Program-made: the position numbers and the translations under genes
Shown: piece after piece, positions 26,215-37,920 of the stretch
Layout: the number at the start of each line of letters is the position of its first letter
Numbering within the stretch: position 1 is the stretch's first letter
Notes under the pieces: model-generated
Database searches by the model: none
What the model was told of the DNA's origin: nothing
What the model saw: the letters and a program-made list of their open reading frames with translations, nothing else
Source: Cephalopachus bancanus
Taxonomy: Eukaryota; Chordata; Mammalia; Primates; Tarsiidae
Assembly (NCBI GenBank): GCA_027257055.1
Contig: JAPVLO010000044.1
Span: 3,100,001-3,164,000, forward strand
Reading direction: 5' to 3'
Length of the DNA stretch: 64,000 nt

Positions 26215-26560
26215 TTGGAGTGTATCCTCGACAAGTTTTGACCTGTGGACATGCGCCCACGAAACCATCATCACAGGCAGGGCAGTGAACATGTCCATCA
26301 CCTCAATTCCCTTGTGTCCCTTGTCATCCCTCCCTCTGGCCACAAGTGACCCCTGACCTGCTTTCTGTCACTGTACATTTGTGTGCATTTTCTAGAATTG
26401 TACATAAATGGAATCACACAGTGTACTCTGTTGGGCCTGGTTTCATTCACTCATAATCATTCTGAGGTTCATCCACATGCTGTGGTGTGTCGCCAGTCCA
26501 TGCCTTTTCATGGAAAGTCATATTCCATCTATAGATGTGTTACAGCACCCCGTTTTAAAA
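26215..26560 (+). mobile_element. Old L1 3'-end remnant
   Basis: AAATGGAATCACACAGTGTACTC, GTTCATCCACATGCTGTGG and CATATTCCATCTATAG match the same old L1 3'-end wording as the copy near 20 kb. Confidence 0.6.
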
Positions 26561-26572
26561 AGGAGGAGACAT

Positions 26573-26864
26573 GGCCAGGCTCAGTGGCTCAACCTATAAT
26601 CCCAGCACTTTCGGAGGCCAAGGCGAGTGGATGGCCTTAGCCTGAGGATTCAAGAACAGCCCAGGCAACTTGGCAAGATCTCGTCTCTATAGTAGATAAA
26701 AAAATCAGCTGGGCATGGTAGCGCGTGCCTGTAGTTCTGGCTTCTTGGAAGGCTGGGACAGAAGGATCACCTGAGCCCAGCAGGTCAACACTGGGGTGGC
26801 CGTGAGCATGCGTGCCACTGCACCCCAGCCTGGGTGACCAAGTGAGACTCCAATTAAAACAAAA
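26573..26864 (+). repeat. Alu at the end of an L1 remnant
   Basis: AGGAGACATG lies on both sides. The tail is the short mixed run ATTAAAACAAAA. Confidence 0.92.
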
Positions 26865-27190
26865 TGAGGAGACATGTTCAGAAAAGTGAAGTGACCTGTC
26901 CAAGGTCCCTTGGCTACTGAACTTTAACCTAGACAATTGCATTATAGCCCACTCTTCTTTCTTTTTGAAATTAAAGTATTTATTGTTATTGATGTGTTTA
27001 AACTGTACGTTCTCCACAGATCATATTAAGGAATTTGTAGGTAAAGTTTAATCTGTACATAGTGGGAAGAGACATGGATATGGTCAAAGGGGAGGAAGAA
27101 GAAGAAGAAAAAAGCACAGTCATAGGAAAATAGAAAAAAATATACCATAGGTTACCAGAACTTTCAAATTAAAAAAAAAAAGGAGGGGGG

Positions 27191-27475
27191 GAGGGCTCGG
27201 TGGCTCAGCCTATAATCCCGCGCTTTGGGAGGCTTAGGTGAGTGGATTGCCTGAGTCCGCAGGTTCGAGACCCGCCTGGGCAACTTGGCGAGACCTCATC
27301 TCTACAATATATCAAAAAAATTTGCCAGGCATGGTAGCGCACGCCTGTAGTTCCATCTACTTGGAAGGCTGAGGCTGAAGGATTGCCGGAGCCCAGCTGG
27401 TTGAGGCTGCGGTGGCCGGGAGTGGCCACTGCATTCCAGTCTGGGCAACTGAGTGAGACTCCAACTCAAAAAAAG
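27191..27475 (+). repeat. Strepsirrhine-type Alu
   Basis: It is preceded by an A12-GGAGGGGGG tract rather than a normal flank, so the left boundary is uncertain by a few bases. Confidence 0.9.
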
Positions 27476-27762
27476 GAAAAAAGCTGTGAGCATGACATCA
27501 TCTGTACAAGCATTACATGTGAAGGAAAAAAAATCCTCAAAGCTTTCCACAGTATCCACAGACCCAGTTTCATGTACAAACTGAAATATTTTCCTTTCAT
27601 AGAAAAACAAGCCTCCCCTGTTCTTTCCTGGGCCATCAGCCTCCTTAGCATGATCTTCTCTGAGTAAATGCCAAAAAGGCTGGTGACGGGGCAACAGCTC
27701 ACTCTTCCAACGACCACCTGTGCCTTCTCTGTAATGAGGCCCCTATGCCTTTCACTGGGTTG

Positions 27763-28515
27763 AAAGGATGGTCTCCCAAAGATGTATGTGTCCTAATCTC
27801 AGGAATCTGTGGATATTTATATAAAATGGCAAGGGAGAATTAAGGTTGCAGATGAAATTAAGGCTGCAATCAGCTGGCCTTGAAATAAAAAGATCTCCTT
27901 GGTTAACTGGGTGCGCCCAATGTATTCACAAGTGTCCTTTAAAGCAGAGGGAGGCAGAAGACAAGGCAGAGGCAGAGATGTTAGGGTGCTGCGATGCTGG
28001 CTTTGAAGAGGAGGAAGGAGCCACAGGCGGGGAATGAAGGTGGCCTTAAGAAGTTGGAAAAGGCTGGGCTCGGTGGCTCAGCCTGTAATCCCAGCACTTT
28101 GGGAGGCCGAGGCGAGTGGACTGTCTGAGCCCACGGGTTCGAGACCCACCCGGGCAACTTGGTGAGACCTCATCTTTACAATAAATCAAAAATTAGCTGG
28201 GTGTGGTAACACGTGCCTGTAGTTCCAACTAGTTGAAAGGCTGAGATGGAAGGATCTCCTGAGCCCAGCAAGTCGAGGTTGCGGTGGCCGGGAGCATGCC
28301 ACTGCACTCCAGTCTGGGCAACAGAGTGAGACTCCAACTCAAAAAAAAAAAAAAGTTGGAAAGGCAAGGAGAAGGGTTCTCCAGGAGAACACAGTCCTGC
28401 CAGCACCTTGACCTTCCCTCAGTGAGGCCCACCTCAGACTCTGACCCCAGGACTGGGAGATCATAAGTTTCTGTTGTTCTAAGCCACTAAATTTGCACAG
28501 CAGCAGATTAGGACA
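27763..28515 (+). mobile_element. MLT1-type MaLR LTR, split by an Alu
   Basis: GATGTATGTGTCCTAATC near the start and CTAAGCCACTAAATTTG at the end, closing at GATTAGGACA. The Alu at 28,062-28,352 interrupts it. Sequence directly after it (28,516 on) looks like element interior, because it recurs inverted at 29.5 kb. Confidence 0.7.
28062..28352 (+). repeat. Strepsirrhine-type Alu inside a MaLR LTR
   Basis: AAGTTGGAAA flanks both ends. It splits the LTR recorded at 27,763-28,515. Confidence 0.95.
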
Positions 28516-28773
28516 GTGACTTTAACCCAGCCTTTCTGGAAGGTATGTCTGAGTCCTGGGAGGGCAGCTAGGGACTGTAGGGTGTTCAGCAGCTATAGGG
28601 GCAGACCAAGCTTCCTGGAGAATGTGGATCCCTGGGCAGACTGGTCACACTCCCAGACCCTGCTCCAAGTTCACCCTCAAGCTCTGGCTGCGATATTCCC
28701 AAGGATGCAGTGGGGTGAGTAGTGGGGCTGGCAGGCTCGAAGCTCAGAGGTGTCAAGGCCAAACTGAGCATTC

Positions 28774-29048
28774 TTTTTTTTTTTTTTGAGTTGGAGTCTC
28801 ACTCTGTCGCCCAGACTGGAGTGCAGTGGCCGCTCCCGGCCACCGCAGCCTCAACCAGCTGGGCTCCGGCGATCCTTCCGCCTCAGCCTTCCAAGTAGCT
28901 GGAACTACAGGCACGCGCTACCACACCCGGCTAATTTTTTGATTTATTGTAGAGATGAGGTCTCGCCAAGTTGCCCTGGCGGGTCTCAAATCCACTCACC
29001 TCAGCCTCCCAAGGCACGGGATTACAGGCTGAGCCACCGAGCCCGGCT
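28774..29048 (-). repeat. Strepsirrhine-type Alu
   Basis: Flanks CAAACTGAGCAT on both sides. The linker reads as the family consensus; about 15 bases are missing in the left arm. Confidence 0.95.
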
Positions 29049-29545
29049 CAAACTGAGCATCCTTCGCAGTTCTTTGCAGTCTCTTGACCCAGGTCCTAGC
29101 CACAGAGGATGATGAGAGTGTGGACATGCTGGCCTAGGGTCAGCCATGCAGTGGGTACCCAAAAAACACAGAAGATCAAAGCCCCTGGAGGAGGGGCTTG
29201 TGGGAGCCTGTGGGGGCTGACGGCAAGTGAGAGACGCTTAGTGCTTACATAATAAGAAAAACAAACAAACAAAATAAGAAAAAACAAGCTGTTTTCTTGA
29301 CTATCTGCTCAGCCCTCAACACGGGACACTTCTGCAGCCAGATGCCTGGGAGCTGCTGGCCCCTAGAATTCTCCAGTTGTCAGTGATTGGCAACTACGTG
29401 TCCGGCGGTTCAGCTCGATTCTGACACTGCCAGAGAAAGTACAGGTTCCACAGGTTGAGAGTTCAGTCCCCCTGAGCACCCTACAGTCCCTGGCTGCCCT
29501 CCCAGGGCTCCGAAATACCATCCAGGAAGTCTGGGTCACAGTCTG

Positions 29546-29680
29546 TGTCCTAGTTTCCTGTGGATGCTGTAACAAATGACCACAAACTTAGTGGCTTAGA
29601 ACAACAGAAACTTACGATCTCATAGTCCTGGGGTCAGAGTCTGAGGCAGGTCTTGCTGGCAGTAAAGCCCCTCAGTTAAG
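29546..29680 (-). mobile_element. MLT1-type MaLR LTR end
   Basis: GTCCTAGTTTCCTGTGGATGC and ACAAACTTAGTGGCTTAGAAC read as the terminal part of an MLT1 LTR. The ends of this family are nearly palindromic. The minus call follows from the interior-like sequence on its left side. Confidence 0.65.
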
Positions 29681-29990
29681 GTGCCAGTTGCAAGCCCCAG
29701 GTTGTTGCCTATGCTTCTGATCGACTGGCTTAAATCGGCATTTCCACAAGCCCCTTTTTGGGTTGGATGATCTGCTGGGAAGGTTCAGAGAACTCCGGGG
29801 AGCATGATTACCCATGTGTTATTTACTGAAGGGTGTGGGAAAGGATACAGATGAAGAGGTATGTGGGGTGAGGTCTGAGAGAATCCCAAGCACAGGAGCT
29901 TCTGTCCCCATGGAACTGGGGTATGCCCCTCTCCTGGCGTGCGGCTATGTTCACCAAACTGAAGACACTCTGAACCCCATAGCTCAGGGA

Positions 29991-30286
29991 TTTTTTTTTT
30001 TTTAGTTGAAGTCGCACTCTGTTGCCCGGGCTGGGATGCAATAGCATGCTCACAGCCACCCCAGTGTCGACCTGCTGGGCCCCAGCGATCCTTCCACCTC
30101 AGCCTTCCAAGTAGCTGGAACTACGGGTGCACACCATCACGCCTGGCTAATTTTTTTTTTTTTTATTGTAGAGATGAGGTCTTGCCAAGTTTCCCAGGCT
30201 GTTTTCGAACCTGTGGGCTCAGGCAATCCCCTCACCTCGGCCTCCCAAAGTGCTGGGACTACAGGCTTGAGCCACCACACTCGGCC
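29991..30286 (-). repeat. Strepsirrhine-type Alu
   Basis: AGCTCAGGGATTTTT lies on both sides (29,981 and 30,287). Confidence 0.95.
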
Positions 30287-30551
30287 AGCTCAGGGATTTT
30301 TATAGAGGCTTCATCATGGAAGCATGGAAGCCTTTCTCTCCTACACAGAGGTTGGAGGTGTGTGTGGGGCTGAAGGTTCCAAGTTTCTAACCGTGACTTG
30401 GTCTTTCTGGTTACCAGCCTCAACCAGGAACCCAGGAGCCCACCGAGAGTTCCGTCATTAGAAAGAACACATTCCTATCTCCCAGGAGATTCCAAGGGAT
30501 TAGGAGCTCTGTGCCAGGAACTGAGGATAAAAACCAAAATATGTACCTTTC

Positions 30552-30840
30552 TTTTTTTTTTTTTTGAGTTGCAGTTTTTATTTTCCAGACTGGAGTGCAG
30601 TGGCACACTCCCAGCCACTGCAGCCTCCATCTGCTAGGTTCAGGCAGTCCTTCCACTTCAGCTTTCCAAGTAGCTAGAATTATAGGCACACGTCAACGTG
30701 CCCAGCTGATCTTCTGATTTATTGTAAAGACAAGGTTTCGCCATGTTGCTCGGGCTGGTCTCGAACCCCTGGGCTCAGGTAATCCTCTCGCCTCTGCTTC
30801 CCAAAGTGCTGGGATTACAGGTTGAGCCACCGTACCTGGC
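30552..30840 (-). repeat. Strepsirrhine-type Alu, diverged
   Basis: Flanks AATATGTACCTTT and AATATGCACCTTT. Many substitutions suggest an earlier insertion. Confidence 0.92.
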
Positions 30841-32377
30841 AATATGCACCTTTGTTACTGTCAATCACGGTACTGCAGTCCACCTTGGTCTCAGACGTGG
30901 CCTCCTTACAGCAAAAGGTTACACAACTCGAGAGGTCCTGGCATGCAGTTAGGTCTCACTCAGCCATTAGTAGTTAGTCCAGACCCTTCACATATCACAT
31001 GAAAATGTCCCCAGGGCGACGACCTCAGAGACACCGGTATCTTGTGCTCAGAACTCTTCTGAGGGGTTAACATATCGCTGGGCTTCCTCACTGTGTTACT
31101 CACACATTCCTTCCTTTATCCTAGCTTCTCTGCGTCCATCTCCCGCTCAGGCCCAAACTCTCCCTCTTTGGGGAGACGTGAGGTGCGGCCGCTGTGCTGG
31201 CTAGACGGCAGCAGTGGTGCTTGTCCTGCTGGTCCCACCCCGGTCCTCCCCCTGCAGACAGGGAGAGGGCATGGCTGCAGAACCTCCAGACCATGTCACT
31301 GTCTTCACTGTAAACCCTCACTGCCAAATGGGGTGGAAGCAAATGCCCCCTCAGGCCCTTGGGAATTCTGGTACAACCTTTAAAAACAGGTTCTTGCTTA
31401 GGAATCCTCCCTGCTGCCGGCACCTGAGTTGCAACCCTGGTCCTGCGGCCGCTGCGTCAGGCAGGAAAAAGAAAAAAAAAAAAAAAATGGATGTGATGTG
31501 GGAAAGACAGGAAAAAAAGTCCAGGCATCATACCAGCATCCTCCTCCTCTGGCAAGAACAGCACAGACAGGCCAAGGAGATGTGATCAGATGTACATAGG
31601 GGAAGGTCCCTCTGGCTGTTCTGTGGCGAATCCGCAGGAGAGGAACAAGACAGAAGGCCACCCAGGAGGCAAACTGCAGTTGTTCACGTGAGAGCAGTGG
31701 TGGCCGGCACTGGGGGGTGGCAGCAGTGGGGGAAGGGGATGTCTTTGAGAGAGGAGGGGTGGCTGGCAGCCAGTGGGAAGGCCCTGCGCTCCAGAATGAG
31801 CCCAGACCTGGCTGTGGTCGTGACTTCAGGATTTGCCTTCCAGGAGGCTTTAGGACCAGCACAGTGGCTGGGGACCCCAGGGCTGGGGTGGCTCAAACCC
31901 AGCCAAGGGTGAGGCTGAGACAAGACAAAGGCTGAAAAGCCTGAGTCCCCGAGTGTGTTCAAGGGACCTTTCTATCATGTTGTTCTTTCCAGACAGAATT
32001 CCCGAGGCGGCGTAAGGAGGCCTTCCTGAGGAGGGGCTGGAGGAAGCTTCTGACCCACTGAAGCATGTTCTTGGTCCATCTGGGCAGGAGGGAGGATGAT
32101 TGGCGAGCTGTCCAGAGGGTGTTTGGGGCCCAGGCACCCTCTCTGGCCCTAGAGACGAGGCCTTCATCCAGGCAGGGGCTGGGGAGACTGTCCCCCAAGT
32201 GCACGACGGCATAAGTGGTGAGGGCTGTGGGGAGTGTCCTGAGCTCAGGCCTGCCTCCACTCACCGGCCAGGTTCTGGGGAGCTGGAGCCAGGCCTGCAG
32301 CTCTGGGGCATCTAGGCAGCCACTGTCTCCCCTCCAGCCTGTTCTCTGCCAAGGAACAGGCAACCATATCCCCTGCT
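30841..32377. other. Unique intergenic sequence
   Basis: A mid-GC region with a short A-run at 31,466. Nothing recognised. Confidence 0.5.
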
Positions 32378-33050
32378 GTTACATGCTGAACTGGGTCTCC
32401 CAAACTCGCATGTGTTGAAGCCCTAACCCCCCAGGATCTCAAGACGTGTGGCAGGGACTTTTATTTTTATTTTTTGAGTTGGAATCTCAATCTGTAGCCC
32501 AGGCTGGAGTGCAGTGACACACTCATAGCCACCGCAGCCTCAACCGGCTGGGCTCAGGCAATCCTTCCATCTCAGCCTTTCAAGTAGCTGGAACTGCAGA
32601 CACGCGCTACTGTGCCCGACTAATTTTTTGATTTATTGTAGAGACAAGGTCTCACCAAGTTGTCTAGCCTGGTCTCAAACCCCTGGACTCAGGCAATCCT
32701 CTTGCCTCGGCCTCCGAAGTACTGGGATTACAGGCTTGAGACATTGCACCAGGCAAGGCAGGAGGGTCTTTAAAGAGGTAATTAAGCTAAAACAAGGCCA
32801 TTAGGCTGGGGCCTTACTCCCATATGATTGGTGTCCTTCTAGAAAGAGATCAGGACACAGACTCCTACACAGTGAAGACCACGTGGGGACTCTGGGAGAA
32901 GACAACCGTCTACACGGCAAGGGAGGAGGCCTGGCAGACACCAGCCCTGCCGACACCCTGACCTGACTCCCAGCCTTCCTTGTGAGGAAACATGTTTTTC
33001 TTGTTTAAATCACCCACTCTGGTGCTTTATTCCGGCAGCCCTGGCCACAC
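32378..33050 (+). mobile_element. MaLR-type LTR remnant, split by an Alu
   Basis: TGAACTGGGTCTCCCAAAC and GTGTTGAAGCCCTAACCCCC at the start. After the Alu come AGGCCATTAGGCTGGGGCC and TGTTTAAATCACCCACTCTGG. Confidence 0.65.
32460..32753 (-). repeat. Strepsirrhine-type Alu inside an LTR remnant
   Basis: Its tail is TTTTTATTTTTATTTTTT. GGCAGG lies on both sides. It splits the LTR at 32,378-33,050. Confidence 0.92.
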
Positions 33051-33059
33051 ATGCAGAGT

Positions 33060-33440
33060 CACCACCACAGTGAACACACATTGAAGGTAACTGTGCACCA
33101 GGCCCGTGTCACTTTGTAATCCTCACAGCCCGGCTATGCTCAGCCTGGCTGTCCACCTACCAGCTGTGTGATCTGGTTAAATTCCTTTGCCTCTCTGGGC
33201 CTTAGTGCCTTCACCTGTTCTCTAGACTAGAATAGTACCCACATTCCAGGGCGGTTTTAGGGAGTGATTTACAGTGTAGAGAGAACTTAGAGACGTTCCT
33301 GGGATGTAGCTGGTGTTCACTGAATGCTTACTCTTCTCACTTTACAAATGTGGGAATGGAAGTTCTGAGAAGTTAAGTAACTTGCCCAAGAACACACAGC
33401 TAGCAAGCAGTGGAGCCAGGATTTGAACATAGGCAAGGCT
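33060..33440 (+). repeat. MIR-class repeats
   Basis: CCAGCTGTGTGATCTGG, GCCTCTCTGGGCCTTAG and GCCCAAGAACACACAGCTAGC are MIR landmarks. The right end carries a tandem duplication. Confidence 0.6.
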
Positions 33441-33532
33441 TCCTCCCTTCCTCCCCCTGCTTCCCAGGCAAGCAGTGGAGCCAGGATTTGAACATAGGCA
33501 AGCCTTCCTCCCCTCCTCCCCCTGCTCCCTCC
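33403..33532 (+). repeat. 65-bp tandem duplication within a MIR
   Basis: Two adjacent copies (33,403-33,467 and 33,468-33,532) both start GCAAGCAGTGGAGCCAGG and contain TTTGAACATAGGCAAG. They differ at only a few bases. Confidence 0.9.
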
Positions 33533-35579
33533 CCCTGCTTTGCAGTCACCCCTGAGACTCACACTGTCATTCCACCAGAGCTCAGCTTGCCACGCTTCCG
33601 TATCATCTGTTGGAGTCCAGCAACCCCAGCTCTGAACACAGGCCTTGTTTGGGAACCAAGCTCCAGCTGCACTCAGCCTGAGGCTGTCACTGGGCCCTGC
33701 CCTCTCAGCGTTCCTCCTCTAACTCCCTGCAGACCTGTGCAGTGGGCAGGGCAGGGGAAGTGAGGTTCAGAGAGGGGAGCGGCTTGCCCAAGGACACACA
33801 GCTGGTAAGGGCAGACTAGGGAGGGGAACCCTGTGCTGCCTGTTGCCCTAGGTCTCATCCTCTAGCTCACCGTGCCAGGCAGCCCCCAAGGGAGTTGGAA
33901 TAGTGCCCAGGGTCCTAGGAGGGGACCAGCGCGTCCTGACACTGTGTGGTCTGTTCCCTGGGCATAGGCCTGTACCCGCATCCCCAAATGCTCTGTAGCC
34001 CTGTGTCTGCTGAGGTGACAGCCAGGTGTATCTGTACACCACCCCAGGAGTGCAGAGGCCCCTGAGCTCAGAGTCCTGTGTGACGAGGAGAGCTGCGACG
34101 GATGTCTCGGAGATCCGTGGCCGTCTCTGGAGAGACCTGTGTCCGGAAATGCACGGGCACTTGTGACCTGTTTCGTGTCCACTTGGTCGGCAGTGGTCCA
34201 GCCCATGCTTCCTGCGTTCTCTCAGGCCCTAATCAGAAGGCCAGGTGGTTATGTAGGTTATGGTGAGAATAGCCAGGAAATCTAGCCTGCCTGGAGGGCC
34301 CACAGTCAGCCTTCTAGCCACCAAGGCCTGAGGGGTGGGTACCTGGTCCCTAGACCACAGACTAACAGCAAAGCAGGCCTGGGGGGCCCCGTGTCCCCCT
34401 GCCTCCTCACCCACATTGGCCGTAGACATCTGAGATGCTGGGGTTGATTTCGGTTTTTTCGAAAAAGGCCTGCAAACCAAGAAGGGGTTAAGCAGCTCCC
34501 AGCTTGACCTGTGAAAACAGATGCTGTCCTCCCATTGACCACCCACAGATCTCCATGTCTGGCCTGTGCTGCCGGGAGGTCTCTGGGTCTCTACACCCAT
34601 GTGGTCTCTCTTCAGCAGTCTTGCTCCTTCTTTGCAGCCTGGGCGAGCTCTCTGCCCTAGTTGGTACCCACCTTAAAATCCTTGTAAGTGGTTTTCCATC
34701 ACTGGTTCTGTGGCCCACCCAATCTAGCCCCTACCAGCCTACCCATGCCATGCGGACTTTCCCCTCAAATGTGCCGCTCTCTGGGCCTGCAGGCCTGGGA
34801 GCGCCCTCTCAGCGTGAAACGCCTTCCTGGCTCCCTGCTTTCCCCCATACCTACCCCACGGACATACCAACAGATCATGGCCCTTTTTTTTTGCTGGGCC
34901 CACCTGGAGGCTGGTCCCAGCAAAAAAGGGCAGAGAAGCACTGGCAGCTGCTTTTGACTCTGTGGCTTGAATTTGGCCTTGCAAAACAAACACACTTGCT
35001 TTCAGGACTGGGACAGTGGGCAGCTCCCGAGGGATGGGCTTGGATGGCGTGAGCTGGGGGTCCCAGACTTCATAGTTGAGGCCAGCTGTGGAGTGAGGTT
35101 TTCTGCTCTGAGCCTCAGCATCACCTACTTTCATTAAAGGTGGATTGGTCAGGTCTCTCTTTTCACAGTGAATGGCAAAAATTCACCCCAAACTTATCTG
35201 GGGGACTGAATCAACTCAAGGCTTCTGTGTGTATTGCCCTGGGAATGCCTGGGCAGCCGCAGAGAGGAGGTATGGTCAGCCCATTTGGCTGATGAGAAGG
35301 CCAGTAGTGTGACTCCCTCGGAGAGACACACAGTCTGGAAGGAGCAGAGCTAGTTTTGGAACCCGGGACCCAGGTGTATCTGACTCCCCCTATCAGGGTA
35401 GGGGATGCCGTCAGGGGCTGGGTTTAAAGTCATGCTGTGCCGCCAGTGATGTGGTGACCTAGAGCCCAGACTCCAGCTAAAGGAACTCACGTCAAAAGAA
35501 AAGTTGTACACAAGTATGCTGGCCCGTGAGGACCAGGCCCGCTTGCAGCCTCGTGGCCCCTTGTGAGTCAAGTTCTCTC
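33533..35579. other. Unique intergenic sequence
   Basis: No repeat or exon recognised between the MIR duplication and the CpG-rich block. Confidence 0.5.
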
Positions 35580-36200
35580 CTTGGTTTCTCCGATGCCAGC
35601 GGGAAAGGACCCCGCGGGCGGGCGGGGTCACTGCCTAGACCGGTCGGCAGGGGGCGCCCGACCCAGCGCACTGACCGCCGCCTCCCGGGGCAGGTCTCCA
35701 GCCCCACCCCCTGGGAACAATCCCGGACTGTCATTCCCGCCCCTTGCGGGCCAGGCCGCACCCTGACCTCTCCGCGCCCCCCGTCCAGCCCCCCCGGGCC
35801 CCCGCCCTCCTTCCGCCCCTGCGCTGGCCCCTCGACCCTCGGATCTCACCCCTGGCTCCCGCCGCCAGGTCCTCCCCCACTCCGCCTGCTGGGCGGCTCC
35901 GCAGCGGGGAGCCGGGCCTCCGATGCCCCGCCCTGGGGCCCGCGCCCTGCTCTCCCATCTCAGCAGCTCCCCTTCCTCTGCCCCTCCTCCCGCCCCCACC
36001 CCCGCTGCGGCGGCTTCCTCCTCCTCCCACCCCCCGTGGCTCTGGAATTCCTGGTGGAGCCTCCTCCCCGCCCAGCCTGCACCCGCGTGTGCAGAAGTAC
36101 CGCGGAGTGGGCCGCCTGGTGTGCAGGACGTGGCGGGAGCGTGCTCGCAGACGAGCATGGGGCTCGCGGTAGCCGTGGCCGCGTGGACCTGTCTGGGTGC
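35580..36200. promoter_or_regulatory. Isolated CpG-rich block, 22 kb upstream of ZNF423
   Basis: This block has dense CpGs, poly-C/GC-box tracts and a CTCF-like motif in DNA that is otherwise CpG-poor outside Alus. It is not repeat-derived as far as I can see. It may be an alternative or non-coding promoter, or an enhancer/insulator. Reading frames that stay open across it are a by-product of GC content. No donor site or family motif identifies an exon. Confidence 0.5.
35643..35660 (+). promoter_or_regulatory. CTCF-like binding motif, forward orientation
   Basis: GTCGGCAGGGGGCGCCCG carries the CAGGGGGCGC core of CTCF in the forward direction, inside the isolated CpG block at 35.6-36.2 kb. 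The upstream half (CCAC expected) is imperfect. Its direction is convergent with the reverse motif at 55.82 kb. Confidence 0.55.
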
Positions 36201-36326
36201 TTTAACGTGCACACGAGCGTGTTTCTGCATCCAACTGTGTTTATACACCGGCGTATAATTTTTTGTGCACACACACTCAGTGACGCTTGGGGAAACTTTC
36301 TGAAAATCCTGGGCTGGCAGTTTAAA

Positions 36327-36336
36327 TATAAAAAGG
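36327..36336 (+). promoter_or_regulatory. TATA-like box (TATAAAAAGG)
   Basis: A near-consensus TATA element sits about 130 bp past the end of the CpG-rich block. If used, initiation would fall near 36,355-36,365 on the + strand. A chance match in AT-rich DNA is possible. Confidence 0.25.
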
Positions 36337-36339
36337 CTT

Positions 36340-36944
36340 TGTTTAATGCCAGAAGCATTTCCCCGTTCTGGGAGTCCCAGAGCATTCACCTGCTCCCTCC
36401 TCCTCCCATGAAAGACCAGGAGGCCTTGGCCTGCTTTGGGGCAGAGGGGGTGGGAACTGGCGGAGATGCTCCAAAGAAGAGCCTCTTTTATCGTCGGCCG
36501 CCCCCTATGCCCTCCCCAACCTCCCAAAGGCTTTCTGAGGCACCTTTCAAACCTCCCCAGTCTCTGTCTCTCTCCTGGGGCTGTTTAGCTTTGAATCTTC
36601 CTCCTCAAATATCTGGGAATGTTCAGATGATGCCAGTGTCACTTTGGCTGTGGGATTCGGGTTGCTAGTGGCCAGGATGTGGAAGGCTGGGAGGGGGGGA
36701 TTCTGGCGTGTTGTGGGGAAAGATGGGCAAGGACAGGAAACTCAGATGGGGGAGTGGAGTGACCCGGAGAGGGGCCATCCCCTCCCTGAGTCCACCATGT
36801 ACAATGGGGATAATACATGCCCCATACATTTGCTTCTTCTTAATCCCTGTATTGTACTGTTAGTGCTCAGACCTGTCTGGCACACAGTAGGTACAAACCA
36901 GCACAGTCATTTACCATTTTTTGGAGTCAGAGGTACAGCGTGTA
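36340..36944. other. Unique sequence downstream of the TATA-like box
   Basis: No splice-bounded exon could be supported. Confidence 0.4.
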
Positions 36945-37170
36945 TGTAAGAGCATACACTCTGGATCTGGGCCCAGATCCTGGCCCCACAGTTTTCTTAG
37001 TATGACTTTATGTCAATTTCTGTGTGGAAAGAAATTTCTTTCCTTCTCTGATTAGTGGAGCCAATGGTGGTTACACACCTCCCAAGATTCTTATAAGGAT
37101 TAAACGAGTCAATTTACATAAGCACTAGAACAGTACCTGGCATATATAAGTGCTGTGTAAGTTTTACTTT
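36945..37170 (+). repeat. MIR element
   Basis: GAGCATACACTCTGG, ATTCTTATAAGGATTAAACG and AACAGTACCTGGCATATATAAG lie in MIR order. Confidence 0.6.
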
Positions 37171-37321
37171 TTATTATCCCTCTAGAACTGGTTGGCTCCA
37201 CCTGGTTTTATACAACCCTCCCTCGAGCTGAGTATTTTATACATTTTTTAAATGTTGCAGGAAAAAGAATACTCATATTTCAGGATACAGAATTCAAATT
37301 TCAGTGTCCATAAACACAGTT

Positions 37322-37593
37322 GTTTTTTGTTTTTTTTTTGAGTTGGAGTCTCACTCTGTCAACCAGACTGGAGTGCAGTGGCACGCTCCCGGCCACTGCA
37401 GCCTCGACCTGCTGGGCTCCGGCGATCCTTCAGCCTCAGCCTTCCGAGTAGCTAGAACTACAGCATGTGCTACCACGCCAGGCTAATTTTTTGATTTATT
37501 GTAGAGATGAGGTCTCGCAAGCTGCGGGCTCAGGCAATCCACTCACCTTGGTCTCCCAAAGCACAGGATTACAGGCTGAGCCATCCAGCCGGC
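37322..37593 (-). repeat. Strepsirrhine-type Alu
   Basis: It has a small deletion around GGTCTCGCAAGCTGCGGGC, where the middle of the left arm is lost. Confidence 0.92.
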
Positions 37594-37898
37594 TCATAAA
37601 TAAAGTTTTATTGGCATGCAGCCACACCCATTCACACCACAAAGGCAGTTAAGTAGTTTCAATAGAGACCTTATGCACTGAAAAGCCAAAAATATTTGCT
37701 ATCTGACATTTAGAGAAAAAGTTTGTCAAGCCCTGCAGGACAATGACAGTAGCGTGAGCACAGGGATATTTGACTGTTTGATCATCAGTGTATCCCCAGC
37801 ACCTGGAACAGTGCCTGGAACGTAATAGATGCCCAATAAGTATTTGTTGCATTGATGAATTTGGCCCCAGGCGAGGGTGGAGCTGAGATTCTTGAGCT

Positions 37899-37920
37899 TG
37901 GGCGGGCGGGGGGGGGGGGG
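37899..37920 (+). repeat. Poly-G tract
   Basis: GGGCGGGC is followed by about 13 consecutive G. It is likely length-unstable and hard to sequence accurately; quadruplex formation is possible. Confidence 0.8.

Noticed and set aside
35526..36668. 380-codon open frame on + (and long minus-strand frames) over the CpG block
   Set aside because: GC-rich DNA lacks stop codons by chance. Composition is Pro/Arg/Ser-biased on both strands, with no domain, splice sites or family match.
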